From positions 6,581,726 to 6,645,725 of the forward strand of contig CM028327.1 of the NCBI GenBank assembly GCA_016647705.1: a DNA stretch of 64,000 nucleotides. The letters are read 5' to 3'. Each line of letters starts with the position of its first letter. The first letter of the stretch is position 1. The stretch is from Eucommia ulmoides. Taxonomy: Eukaryota; Streptophyta; Magnoliopsida; Garryales; Eucommiaceae. Below are positions 32,330 to 42,666 of this stretch, in pieces. A model generated the notes under the pieces. That model was not told the DNA's origin. It worked only from the letters and a program-made list of their open reading frames with translations, and did no database searches. The position numbers and the translations under genes were made by a program.

Positions 32330-32640
32330 ATTGCGGTAAAAGCCTTGTACCTTGGTACTTGTGTTAATTAAGTCCCTCTACTTTAAATAGTCTCAACTGA
32401 ATCCTTAAATTTTTACGGTTTCCAATTTACTCTAATAGAAACACTAACCCTCCCACGCGTTAGTCGTGTATTCTCAATTAGACTTAATTGAAAAATCTAA
32501 CGAACGATTTGCATTCAAGCACTTGAAAAAGATCGATACATTTTAGAGATAGTTAGGGACTCAATCGACACAAGTGCCAAAATGTAAGGGTTCGTACAGT
32601 ATATAATTTGGTCCTTTCATTATAAATTCCCAACAATGTA
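32330..32640. repeat. MITE-like repeat with GTCCC-type ends
   Basis: AAGTCCCTCTACTTTAAATAG on the left and AGTTAGGGACTCAATCG on the right are roughly inverted, around AT-rich DNA. It resembles degraded non-autonomous DNA elements; boundaries are approximate. Confidence 0.35.
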
Positions 32641-32830
32641 GTACAAAAACATGCATATCACATTTCAAAGGGCAAATTGCCAAAGGTCATGAGTAGTGAA
32701 AATAAAGGGGCTGAAAGTGTAATTTATCCCAGGAGTTGTGCCCCCGTGACATTCAACAAGAAACATAAATGGCTTTTCCAAGATCACTTCTCCAAGGAGA
32801 CACTATTCTTCTTCTTATTATTATTATTTT

Positions 32831-33039
32831 ATTTTATGGTAAAGTGTTTCCGATCAAGTTGTCCATACCTCGATTAATCATTTTCTCGGACAATTTTAAG
32901 GACATATTTCATCATATTGGCCAGAGGCATTCAAGATTAAATTCAACATTTAATTCCTACAGTGTTTTTTAGGAGGATCGAATCCTAGTTGACCAGAAAA
33001 GGGAACACTTCTCTTTGTCAACCAGACTAACACCTCTTG
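32831..33039 (-). mobile_element. SINE family 1 copy, - strand
   Basis: On the - strand the SINE order is recognisable: GTTAGTCTGGTTGACAAAG, then GGATTCGATCC (B box), GGCCAATATGATG, and a tail ACTTTACCATAAAA. It has diverged more than the 8034 copy. Confidence 0.65.
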
Positions 33040-33599
33040 GATTTGAATGAGACATTTGATGAACAGTTTATGGATCATAAAATCTAAAAAATAAAAATAA
33101 AAAATAAGTTAACATACCCCACTCCTCAAAACACGGGGTCTATCCAAATGTGGCATGTCCCATTTTGCCCTCTTAAAGTATGGCAAAACAAAGGTCTCAT
33201 AACCTTATCTCAAAGCATAGGGTTCAAGGATAAGATTTTTCTAATCCAAAGTGGACCAATATTATATATCCAGCCAATATAGGTCAAAATCTGATGGTTC
33301 CTCTCAAGTTTTGGCCCTCCTCATAGTCCTAATCAAGAACCATATAGAAGGAAGGGGAGGTGGGGAGGTCCCCTACAGATAGGGATCAAGCATAGACTAC
33401 TATCCAATAAACTGTTGACAAATTGAGAGTAGTTCGATAATACAGTTAATTGTGTTTGATAACAAAATAAACGTACTTAAAAATATAAATATCAGAACAA
33501 TTTTTAAGTGATATGATTCGCCTGTTATTACTTTTTTGTACTTCTTAATTAAAAACGTCAAACACTATCTATTACAATCACCATTCAACATTAATACTG
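33040..33599. other. Intergenic; no gene seen
   Basis: AT-rich single-copy-looking DNA without conserved coding segments or clear repeat ends. Confidence 0.4.
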
Positions 33600-33920
33600 T
33601 TTTAGGAGGTTCTAATTTAAAATTATATGATGTTAACTGGAGTAAAGTGGTTAAATACAACCCTAGGTTTGAACGAAAGATTTGACTATGTGTGAATGAT
33701 GAGAAATATGCAATTTCCAGATTGAACAGAAGATTTGCTTATAAGTGAATGATGAGAAATGTGCAAAAGGAAGAAAGGCAAATTCCCATAAAATCTAGGT
33801 TATAATATAATGTTGGGAGGTTTCAACTTAAAAGTATATGGTATCAAGTAGAGTAATTACTTTCAACTTGTATAGTGATTCGGACACTCTCAAGTAATCT
33901 ATATGGGACAAGAATCTAAT
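33600..33920 (-). mobile_element. TRIM-C related element
   Basis: Two LTR-like blocks containing AATTTAAAATTATATGATG (about 33612) and AACTTAAAAGTATATGG (about 33823) flank internal DNA with GATTTGACTATGTG and two GTGAATGATGAGAAAT words. The internal words resemble those of the 31880-32231 copy. Ends are diverged. Confidence 0.5.
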
Positions 33921-34140
33921 AAATATTATGAAAACTTACAACAACAAAAAAAAGTTATATATAAACTATTATAAATAAAGAAAATATTAAATTGAGAAAA
34001 TATAGAGAGAATACTTGAGAAAAAATATATATATATAACATTATTTGAGAGACAAAAATTTGAAAAAAGATAAATTTTTAAAGTTGAAAGTACTAAAAAA
34101 ATTAAATATTTAATATATTTAACACTTAATAAATTCAATT

Positions 34141-34350
34141 TTTTTTTTTACGGTAAGGTGTGTCTGAACCAACTATCTCCACTAATTATTTTATCGGACG
34201 ATCTTAAGAGCGTACTCTCCCACATCGGCCTAATGCATTCAAAATTAAATTTAAGATTTGATTTCTAAAATGCTCCTCAGGAAAGTCGAACCCTGATTGA
34301 TAAAAGAAGAAAATATTTCCCTTTCTAACCCTGGTTGACAAGAGTTTAGG
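34141..34350 (-). mobile_element. SINE family 1 copy, - strand
   Basis: Starting with TTTTTTACGGTAAGGTGTG (the reverse of the SINE tail), it continues with CCCACATCGGCCTAATGC and AGTCGAACCCTGATTG (B box), ending near AACCCTGGTTGACAAGAG. Confidence 0.7.
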
Positions 34351-34807
34351 AACACCCTACTTAATAAGTTTTCAGCGCTTAATTTTCGGTGTTATCATTC
34401 AAACTCTTGTAATGATGTGCCCTTCTAATTAATTGAAGTCAAATAAAAACAAAGGAATATGTGTGTGTGTGTAAATGAAGTGCTGGTGGTGGGGTGTTTG
34501 GTGTTAAATCTTTGTCAAAAGTACAATAATGTGAGAGTGATTGGTTTTTTGTATGTTTGGGGATGTGACTAACTGAGACACCACAGGCACAACATTCTCT
34601 TTCAAGAAAACATAAAAGGGGAGATGTATATATAGATAAAAAGATTGATAGACTGACTTCTCATCTTGCCTTTTTCCCTTTTGGCTACCTTCTAGTTATT
34701 GCTTTGTTCTGTCATGACTAACAAGGATAATACAAGTGAAATATCAATGTGTGTGTGTGTATATATATAGACTTAATTATTAAATATTTAATTATTAAAC
34801 AAACCTC

Positions 34808-35017
34808 AATTAGAGTTACTCGGTTTACTGTTATTATTTAGTAAAGGTAGAATAGTCTTTTATTTGTTGTCTAGATTTTTCATTGTATGTTTATATAAGT
34901 CTCTCTTTTTTAGATTTTCTATTTCATATTCTTTAATTCATTATTCAAAAATAATAAACTCTAGCCTTCGTTTTTCTTTTCTCTCTAAATTTTTCATGTT
35001 ATTCATTGATCTTCACA
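34808..35017 (+). repeat. 5' LTR of the copia element
   Basis: It runs from AATTAGAGTTACTCGG (the original TG is altered) to TTGATCTTCACA. A TATA-like TTTATATAAGTCTC lies near 34890. It matches the 3' LTR along its length. Confidence 0.85.
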
Positions 35018-35030
35018 TGGTATCAAGAGC
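35018..35030 (+). other. Primer-binding site of the copia element
   Basis: TGGTATCAAGAGC immediately follows the LTR end. Apart from one extra A it is the usual initiator tRNA-Met complement. Confidence 0.85.
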
Positions 35031-35279
35031 CTAATCTCATGGAAGGAAGTTTAATTCCATCCACAAGTACCTTTTTTTTTTTTTTTTTTGTGGTGTCCGT
35101 ACAGTTCCGATGTTCGTACAGATCCGTACAACTATGATTGTTGATGTTTGTACAGTTTTGGTTTTCACGCAACTCTGATTTTGTTTTTCTCTGCAACGAA
35201 TCATTGATTTGTTTTTGGTATTTGATTTTCTTTCTCCGTTGCATTAGATTTGTATTTTTGTTTGTTGGTATTTGTAATA

Positions 35280-38200
35280 GCTTCTGAAAATGATGATTCG
35301 CTTCAGTTTATTGCTGTGAGATTGAATGGGAAAAAAATTTCATATTGAAGTTATATGATGAAAAAAAAATTCAAAGGCAAAAAGATGTGGGGCTATATTA
35401 GTGATACGTTGGTTTAACCAAAAGATAAAAGGACTGAAGATTATATAACTTTGTTAGACACTTGAGAGGCAAATAATTCAAAAATCATTACTTGGATTAA
35501 CAACTTTGTTGATCATTCAATTGGTATGCAATTAGCGAAGTACGAGTACGCCAAAGAGGTCTGGGATCATCTATAAAGGCTGTATACACAGTCTAATTTT
35601 GTAAAATAATACCAATTGGAATATGATATTCGAGCACTGAAGCAGAATGATATGAGTATCCAAGAATTCTACTTCACTATGACAGATCTTTGGGATCAAT
35701 TGGCTTTTACGGAATCTGCAGAATAACGAGCATGTATTTCGTACATTGCTTGGGAAGAACAACGTTTGATCCAAATTTTTATGGCGTTATATGATGATTT
35801 TGAGGGACTTCATGGGATAATTCTGCACCGTAGTACACTTACTTCTGTTGACTTAGTGGTTAGTAAATTATTGGCCGAGGAGATACGCTTCAAATCTCAA
35901 TCAAACACAAGGGTTCTCCAATCACCCAGTCCATCTATTCTGGCAATTCTTTCTAAACCACCTCCTAATCATCAAAATAAGCCATATTCGAGGCCTGCCT
36001 TTGATGAATGTAGCTTTTATAAGCAGAAATATCATTGGAAGGCTTAATGCCCTAAATTGAGTAGAACACATCAACTGTCACCTCCCCAATGAAAATCTAA
36101 TAATCGATCTCAAAAACATCCTTACAGGCCTCCACAGCCTAACACTGCTACAGCTATACAGTCATCATCAAATTCGTTTGATTTTGGAGACCCAACATCT
36201 TCTAATCCCACAACAGAGGCCCTTACTAAACAATGTCAGAAATTCCTTGCCGCATGCCATGTCCACTACATCTTCAGTAGGTTTGTTACCCTCTAATTCT
36301 TTAGGTATGTCTTCCTCCATATGAGTTATAGATTCTGGAGCCTGTCATCATATGTCACTTGATTTGTCATAATTTGTTTCTTTAAATCCTACATCATCTG
36401 TATCTGTTATAATTGTTGATAGTACTCCAATGCCATTAGCAGGCATTAGTTCTGTTGTCAAATCTCGGTTATCTCTTTCAAGTGTTTATCATAATCCCAA
36501 CTTTGCATTGAATCTTGTTTCTGTTAGGCAATTATGTGATTCTGGTTACTCAATTTGTTTCTCTTCTACCTTTTGTCATGTGCAGGATCCGCAATCTCAG
36601 AAGTTGATTGGGACAGGGAGTAGGCAGGGGGGACTATGTATACTGGACGAGCTACGAGTACCAGATGTTGTAGCTTCCAGGTTGACTTGTCGTCTTTTCA
36701 TTTGACTTCTTCATCTTCTAGTTTTTATTTATGGCATTCTCTTTTTGGTCATGTTTCAACATCTCGTTTAAAATACTTAGCATCTAAATGATCCTTAGGG
36801 AATTTGTCAGTTTGTAATATTTCTGATTGTAGCGGTTGTAAACTGGCAAAATTTTCTGCTTTACCTTTTAATCGAAGTTTTTCTTCTTCACTTGCACCAT
36901 TTGATCTAGTTCACTCTGATGTGTGGGGACCTTTCCCGATTGCTACAAATGGGGGTTCCAGATATTATGTTTTCTTCATTGATGATTACACTCAATATTG
37001 TTGGATTTATCTTATAAAACGTCGTTCTGAATTCTTTGGTATTTTTCAAACATTTCGAGCTCTTATTAAGACCCAACATTCTGTTGTTATCAAGTGCTTT
37101 AGATATGATTTGGGTGGGGAGTACATTTCTAATCCTTTCACTAACTTGTTTGCTTTAGATGGAACAATTCACCAAACCTCGTATACTGACACTCCCAAGC
37201 AAAATGGTGTCGCTGAAAGAAAACATAGGCACATTGTTGAAACTTCTCGTTCTCTCTTACTGTCTGCCTCTATTCCTAATGTATTTTGGGGAGAAGTAGT
37301 ACTTACTGCAGTGAACCTAATTAATAAGATCCGATCCTCTCATTCTTTAAGTTTGTCTCCATTTGAAAAGTTGTATGGTCATGCTCCCAACTATTCCTCC
37401 TTAAGAGTATTTGGGTGCACTTGTTTTGTTCTTCGACCGAGAGTAGAGCGTAGTAAGTTATCTTCTCGCTCTTCCATTTGTGTCTTCCTAGGTTATGGTA
37501 AGGAACAAAAGGGATATCGTTGCTTTGATCCAGTTGCACAAAAACTATATGTGTCCCGTCATGTTGTGTTTCTTAAGCATATACCTTGTTTCTCTATTCC
37601 TACTAGTACACACAACTTGACAAAATTTGATCTCATTTCCATTGATTATTTCTCTGATGACACAAATAGTTTATTTTCTCAAAATCCATGCATTACAGAT
37701 ATTGACCCATCTCATACGTTTCAACCTCGTGTTGACACTGGTAACTCTGCAGGTATTGATATTTCTAGCGTCCCCTCCCCTTAGACGGCCTACCAAGAAT
37801 CTTCTCAGGTTCTGAATCCTCCTCCTCACTATCCTCAGCGCATTTGTAAGTCCACTCATATACCAGATTTTGTTTACTCTTGCTATTCAAATTCTTTTGC
37901 TTCATTTTTAGCCTCTATTCACCGTCTCTCTGAGCCTTTATCCTATAAAGAGATAACACTTGATCCTCTTTGGCAATAGGCTATGGTTGAGGAAATCTCT
38001 GCTTTATACAAGACGGATGCATGGGATTTGCTACCTTTACCTCCAGGTAAAAGTCCAATTGGTTCTCGTTAGGTCTACAAAATTAAAACCAAGTCTGACG
38101 GTTCAGTTGAGCAGTACAAAGCTCATTTGGTTACCAAGGGATTTTCTCAGCAATATGGTATGGATTATGAGGAGACTTTTGCTCCACTTGCAAAAATGAC

Positions 38201-39470
38201 GACTGTTCGAACTCTTATTATCGTTGCATATGTTCGTCAGTGGCATATTTCTCAGATGGATGTTAAAAATGCCTTCTTGAATGGCGATCTTCAAGAAGAA
38301 GTTTACATGAGTCCTCCTTCGGGTGTTGCTGATAAGTCTGGAGAAGTTTGCAAACTCAAGAAAGCACTATACTACCTTAAACAGGCTCCTCGAGCCTGGT
38401 TTGAGAAGTTCTCTACGGTGATTACTTCGCTTGGTTTTCACCCAAGTAATATTGATTCCGCTCTGTTTATAAAATGTACCACTGCCAACCGTATTTTACT
38501 ATCTTTATATGTGGATAACATGATTATTACTGGTGATGATGTTAATGGGATTGCAATCTTGAAGTCAAAATTATCTCGTCAATTTAAAATGAAGGACTTG
38601 GGGGCTTTACGCTACTTTTTGGGTATTGAAGTCGCATTTTCTCCAAAGGGTTATCTTCTCTCTCAGTCTAAATATAACTGACATTCTCGAGTGTGCTCAT
38701 CTTACTGATACTAGGACTGTTGATACTCCTCTAGAGGTGAATGTTCGCTACTCACCTTCCGATGGTGCCCCTTTGTCAGATCCTATATTATATCGTACTA
38801 TTGTTGGTAGTTTGGTCTATCTAACTATCACTTGCCCGGACATTGCCCACGCTGTTCATATCGTCAGTTAATTTGTCATTTCTCCTACTGTAATTCATTG
38901 GGTTGTTGTTCTTCGTATCCTTCGGTATCTGCGAGGTACCCTATTTCAGAGGTTTTTACTTCCATCGACCTCGTCTTTGGAGCAACATGTCTATTCCAAT
39001 GCTGATTGGGCTAGTGATCCCACAAATCGTAAGTCTGTCACAAGTTTTTGTGTATTTTTTAATGATTCTCTTATTTCATAGAAGAGCAAGAAGTAGATCG
39101 TTATTTCTAAATCTTCCACGGAAGCTTAGTATTGTGCGATAACATCCACTACCACCGAAATAGTTTGGTTGCGTTGGTTACTTGCAGATATGGGTGTTTT
39201 TCTTTCTCATCTCACTCTCATGTATTGTGATAACAAGAGTGCTATTCAGATTGCTCACAATTCAGTCTTTCATGAATGGACCAAGCACATAAAGATCAAT
39301 TATCATCTCACTCGTCATCATCTTCAACATGGGACTATTACTTTGTATTTTGTGTCATCATCTATGCAAATTGCCGACTTGTTCACCAAGTCGCATTCTA
39401 TTTCGTTTTTTTCGATTTTTGGCTGGCAAACTCTCGATACTAGTTGCAGCAACATCGTGAGTTTGAGAGA
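35280..39470 (+). pseudogene. Copia gag-pol, inactivated
   Basis: In order: gag pieces at 35340-36060, ending in a zinc knuckle whose second cysteine is lost and which holds an in-frame TAA at about 36045; protease motif VIDSGACHHMS at about 36328; pre-integrase and integrase in one long frame at 36804-37784 with HSDVWGPF, YDLGGEY and NGVAERKH (the D, D and E positions are present); reverse transcriptase at 38000-38680 with QMDVKNAFLNGDLQEE; RNase H at 39170-39400 with MYCDNKSAIQIAHNS and KHIKINYHL. The YVDD box reads YVDN (about 38509-38520), replacing a catalytic Asp. Stops also fall near 36318, 36789, 37784, 37978, 38071, 38681 and 39080. Confidence 0.88.
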
Positions 39471-39473
39471 GGA

Positions 39474-39678
39474 TATTAGAATTACTCGGGTTTATTATTA
39501 TTATTTAGTAAAATAGTCTTTTACTTGTTTTCTAGGTTTTCCATTGTACGCTTATATAAGTCTCTCTTTCCTAGGTTTTCTATTTTGTATTCTTGTATTC
39601 ACTATTCAGAGATAATAAACCCTAACCGTTGTTTCTCTTTTCTCTCTAGACTTTTCATGTTATTCATTGATCTTCACA
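39474..39678 (+). repeat. 3' LTR of the copia element
   Basis: It runs from TATTAGAATTACTCGGG to TTGATCTTCACA. A short insertion/deletion near 39500 and scattered substitutions separate it from the 5' LTR. Confidence 0.85.
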
Positions 39679-39691
39679 ACCTTCACGTAGG

Positions 39692-40118
39692 TAGGGTTGT
39701 TCATGGGCGAGGTAGGGCAGGTCATACCTAACATGTCCAAACCCGACAATAATTAAATATATCAAACCCAAACCCGACCCTAGGTTCGGTTTGGTTCGGT
39801 TTTATAATTTTTTTAATATTCCACATTACTTACCACTATTGATTATAATTCATCAACTTAAAATTAAAAAACGCTCATCCATGCTAAAATAACATACATT
39901 TATCCATACTAAATACATTTATTCATACTAAAACACATTTATTATATATATATATAATTTTTTAAAATTATTGATTTGGTTAGTCCTAAAAATAAAATGT
40001 TTGGTCTTAGTCCGGCACTAAAAATGATCGGGCCTAAAATTTAAAGCCATGAGCTTGCCCATGGGCCTAAACTTTAAGCCCAAGCCTTAAAAATTAAGCA
40101 ATAGGTTGGGCAGGCGTT
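39692..40118. mobile_element. hAT-like non-autonomous element, right end lost
   Basis: The left end TAGGGTTGTTCATGGGC matches those at 41199 and 59777. The interior near 40020-40100 has the family's GGGCC-rich words (CCCATGGGCCTAAACTTTAAG). No inverted right end is found; Gypsy-like LTR DNA begins at 40122. Confidence 0.55.
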
Positions 40119-40121
40119 ATG

Positions 40122-40500
40122 TGTAATACCCCGAAAATTTATATTTTGAAAATATTATTTTATACAAATTTAATATTTTTTAATTGTTTTACAAATTTAT
40201 GGTATAAATGATATTTAATAATTTTTTGAACTAAATGTTAATTTTAATTTGACTTTTTTTTTTTAAAAAAATGTGACTATTATACTATTTAAAATATACT
40301 TTTAAAGGTTTTGAAATATAATTAATATTTTTTTTATTTCATGAGAGATAATTAATGTAAAAAAAAAAACACGGTGGAAATCGAACCCAAATTCAATTAT
40401 GAAGGACCAAATGTGTCCAACAGTAAATAATGGGGGTCAATCGAACACCGACCCCATTTTTGTAAGACCAAAAAAATTATTTTTCTCAACCATTGAGATC
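40122..40500 (+). mobile_element. Gypsy-like LTR fragment
   Basis: TGTAATACCCCGAAAATTT and the next 130 bp follow the LTR start at 28366 closely. After about 40260 similarity becomes hard to see. The LTR end was not found. Confidence 0.6.
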
Positions 40501-41190
40501 AAATACTATTTTGAATCCTTATAATCTTATATCATATAATATATCTAACAAACTAACTACTTATCTCAAAATATCTACAAAAAATTCACGCTCACACAGT
40601 TTAAACGGTTAAAAAAACTACATTTTGAATTCTTTAAATTTTATATTTATATTTAATTGGTTATTTTTTTAATATTTACTATCTTTTAAATTTATAAATT
40701 AAAAAAATTAGTATAGTTGTGTGCATTACATTCCAAAAAAAAAATATGATAAAAATAAAATTAAATATACAAAGATGGAAAGATTGATAGACTCCGACTT
40801 TTCGATCTTTGTCTTTTCGCTTTTTATATGGGGCATATTTTTTTTTGGAGCCTTTTGGAGCCTCCTGTCAATCAATGAGCCATGTTTGGGTATAATAACT
40901 TAATTAGTCTTACAATGATAGTGAGGTAAAATATCGACAGAAAGAATATAAGACGGTTATATTGATATATGTAAGAGGTTTATATATGGACAGTGATTAT
41001 CTTAGTCTGTTATCTTCGTTCGGGAACAACTATAACAACCCTCCCATTTAAGAAAGAGCCGTTATAAATTCTTCAAATAACTGTCCATTATTCCTTATCC
41101 TATAATATATGCGACATTAATGAAAACAAATCAAGATTCGTGGAAGACTTGTCAAACAAGTTCTTCCATTCTCTATAAATACTAGCTGAA
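40500..41190. other. Intergenic, AT-rich; no gene seen
   Basis: No conserved coding segment. A short frame at 40721-40903 has no recognisable motif. Confidence 0.4.
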
Positions 41191-41198
41191 GATCTAGC

Positions 41199-42231
41199 TA
41201 GGGGTGGTTATGGGCCCGAGAGCCTATCCAGTCCGAACGGCCCGCCTATATTTTTTTAGGATTTGGGCTTTGACTTTGAGCCCACGGGCCGGGTTTGGGC
41301 CTAAATTTTAGGGCCGGACTTGGGTAAGACCAAAATATTTTAGGCCCAGCCCGAAGAATAATTGAAAAAAATTATATATATATACACACACATTCACTAA
41401 AACCCTAATGTGATTTTCCCTCCCCTCATCGTTGCTTCTCTTTCTCTCTCACTTCACACACGTTGCTTCTCTCTCACTCACTCACTCAAGCCGTAAGACC
41501 CCTCCAATGACCACCATCTCTCTTCCTCGCAACGATAGCATCTCCGAGCCATCGCCACCATCAAGTTGTATTCCTCGCCAATGCCGCACATCTCCATCAT
41601 TAACGCCGCGGTGGTCGTATTTGGGGGAGGTCACGTCCGAGGTGGTTGGATCTGGATGGCGATGTTTGGCGGTGGTTGGCGATTGTCGTTCGACGTTGGT
41701 CGGCGACGATCATGCTGCCTAGATCTATCACTCTTTGGTAAGTCGTGCCCAGATCTATCCCTCAACGGTGGTCAGCGACGACGGCGAAGTTCAGCTATGG
41801 TCAAATCTGGATGGCGATGGCCGGCGGTGGTCGGATTCCCATGTCATCGATAAAGGTTTGTTTAACCCTAATTGTTCACCGGAGCTGGAGTTGATGGCTT
41901 GGTTATAGAATTCCCCGGCACAACAACTAGATACAGAAGTAAATTTTTACTTTAGAAATGTTTCAATAGTTGGTTGGTCCTTATAGTTTTGACTGTAGTG
42001 TTGTGTTCTTTATTTGTTTGAGATTATTTTTGTTGTGTTTGTTTTGGGGCCCTAGGGCTGAGCTGTGGACTTAGGTTTTTTTATAGGGCCGGGTTTTGGG
42101 TTTAGGTTTTTTTTATAGGGCCAAGCTTGGGTATAGAATTAAGACCCGACCATAGGGTCCGACCGGGGTCGAGCCTATAAATTTTTTGTAATACTCAAGT
42201 CTAAGCCTGTTCCGGCTCATGACCACCTCTA
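41199..42231. mobile_element. hAT-like non-autonomous element with 8-bp target duplication
   Basis: A 1033-bp element with imperfect inverted ends TAGGGGTGGTTATGGGC and CTCATGACCACCTCTA and an exact 8-bp flank GATCTAGC at 41191-41198 and 42232-42239. Eight-base duplication is the hallmark of hAT transposons. Subterminal DNA is unusually GC-rich (GGGCCGGG words). The middle (41400-41870) has a pyrimidine-rich leader and a GC-rich block with an open frame at 41432-41722; no transposase is present. Together they resemble a captured host gene 5' end, which is inference. Confidence 0.85.
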
Positions 42232-42239
42232 GATCTAGC

Positions 42240-42418
42240 CAGACATGCACTCTTTCAAAAAAAACCCTATTAATTCTCACACTAAAAATGCAACGCCAGC
42301 AAATCTACTTGCGGAGTATTATTTTGCAGGAATCAAAACTTCAAAAACTGTGCATTCCGAATCTCAAAAGATCACTCCTCACGAACCAACCAGAACCAGA
42401 TTTTAGTATCATCATCAT

Positions 42419-42449
<31 letters not shown>

Positions 42450-42666
42450 ACACTAATCAAACTCCACACATCGAACAAATTCCGACATATTCATTCCTTC
42501 AACCTCTTTTAAAACTAAAATTTTAAAATACAAGGGATAATTTCAAGTTTTAGAACTCTAGAAGAAAAAATAAATCTAAAAAAAAATTAAATAGCTGTAC
42601 AAAAACTATATCCTACAAATTACATTACATCCAATAATCTAAAAAGAAAAAAGAAAATCAAAAAAA
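42240..42666. other. Region downstream of MED33 with a TA run
   Basis: It holds the MED33 3' flank (transcription comes from the right). A TCA then TA microsatellite lies at about 42409-42450. No clear polyadenylation signal was picked out. Confidence 0.4.

Larger units (their letters stand above)
34808..39678 (+). mobile_element. Ty1/copia retrotransposon, complete but inactive
   Basis: A 4.87-kb element with LTRs of about 210 and 205 bp, primer site TGGTATCAAGAGC after the 5' LTR, copia gene order (gag, protease, integrase, reverse transcriptase, RNase H), and purine-rich GAGAGAGGAT before the 3' LTR. Flanks ACCTC (34803-34807) and ACCTT (39679-39683) match at 4 of 5 bases. The LTRs differ by numerous substitutions and a small gap, and the coding region has several stops and frame changes, so this is an old insertion. 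Confidence 0.9.
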
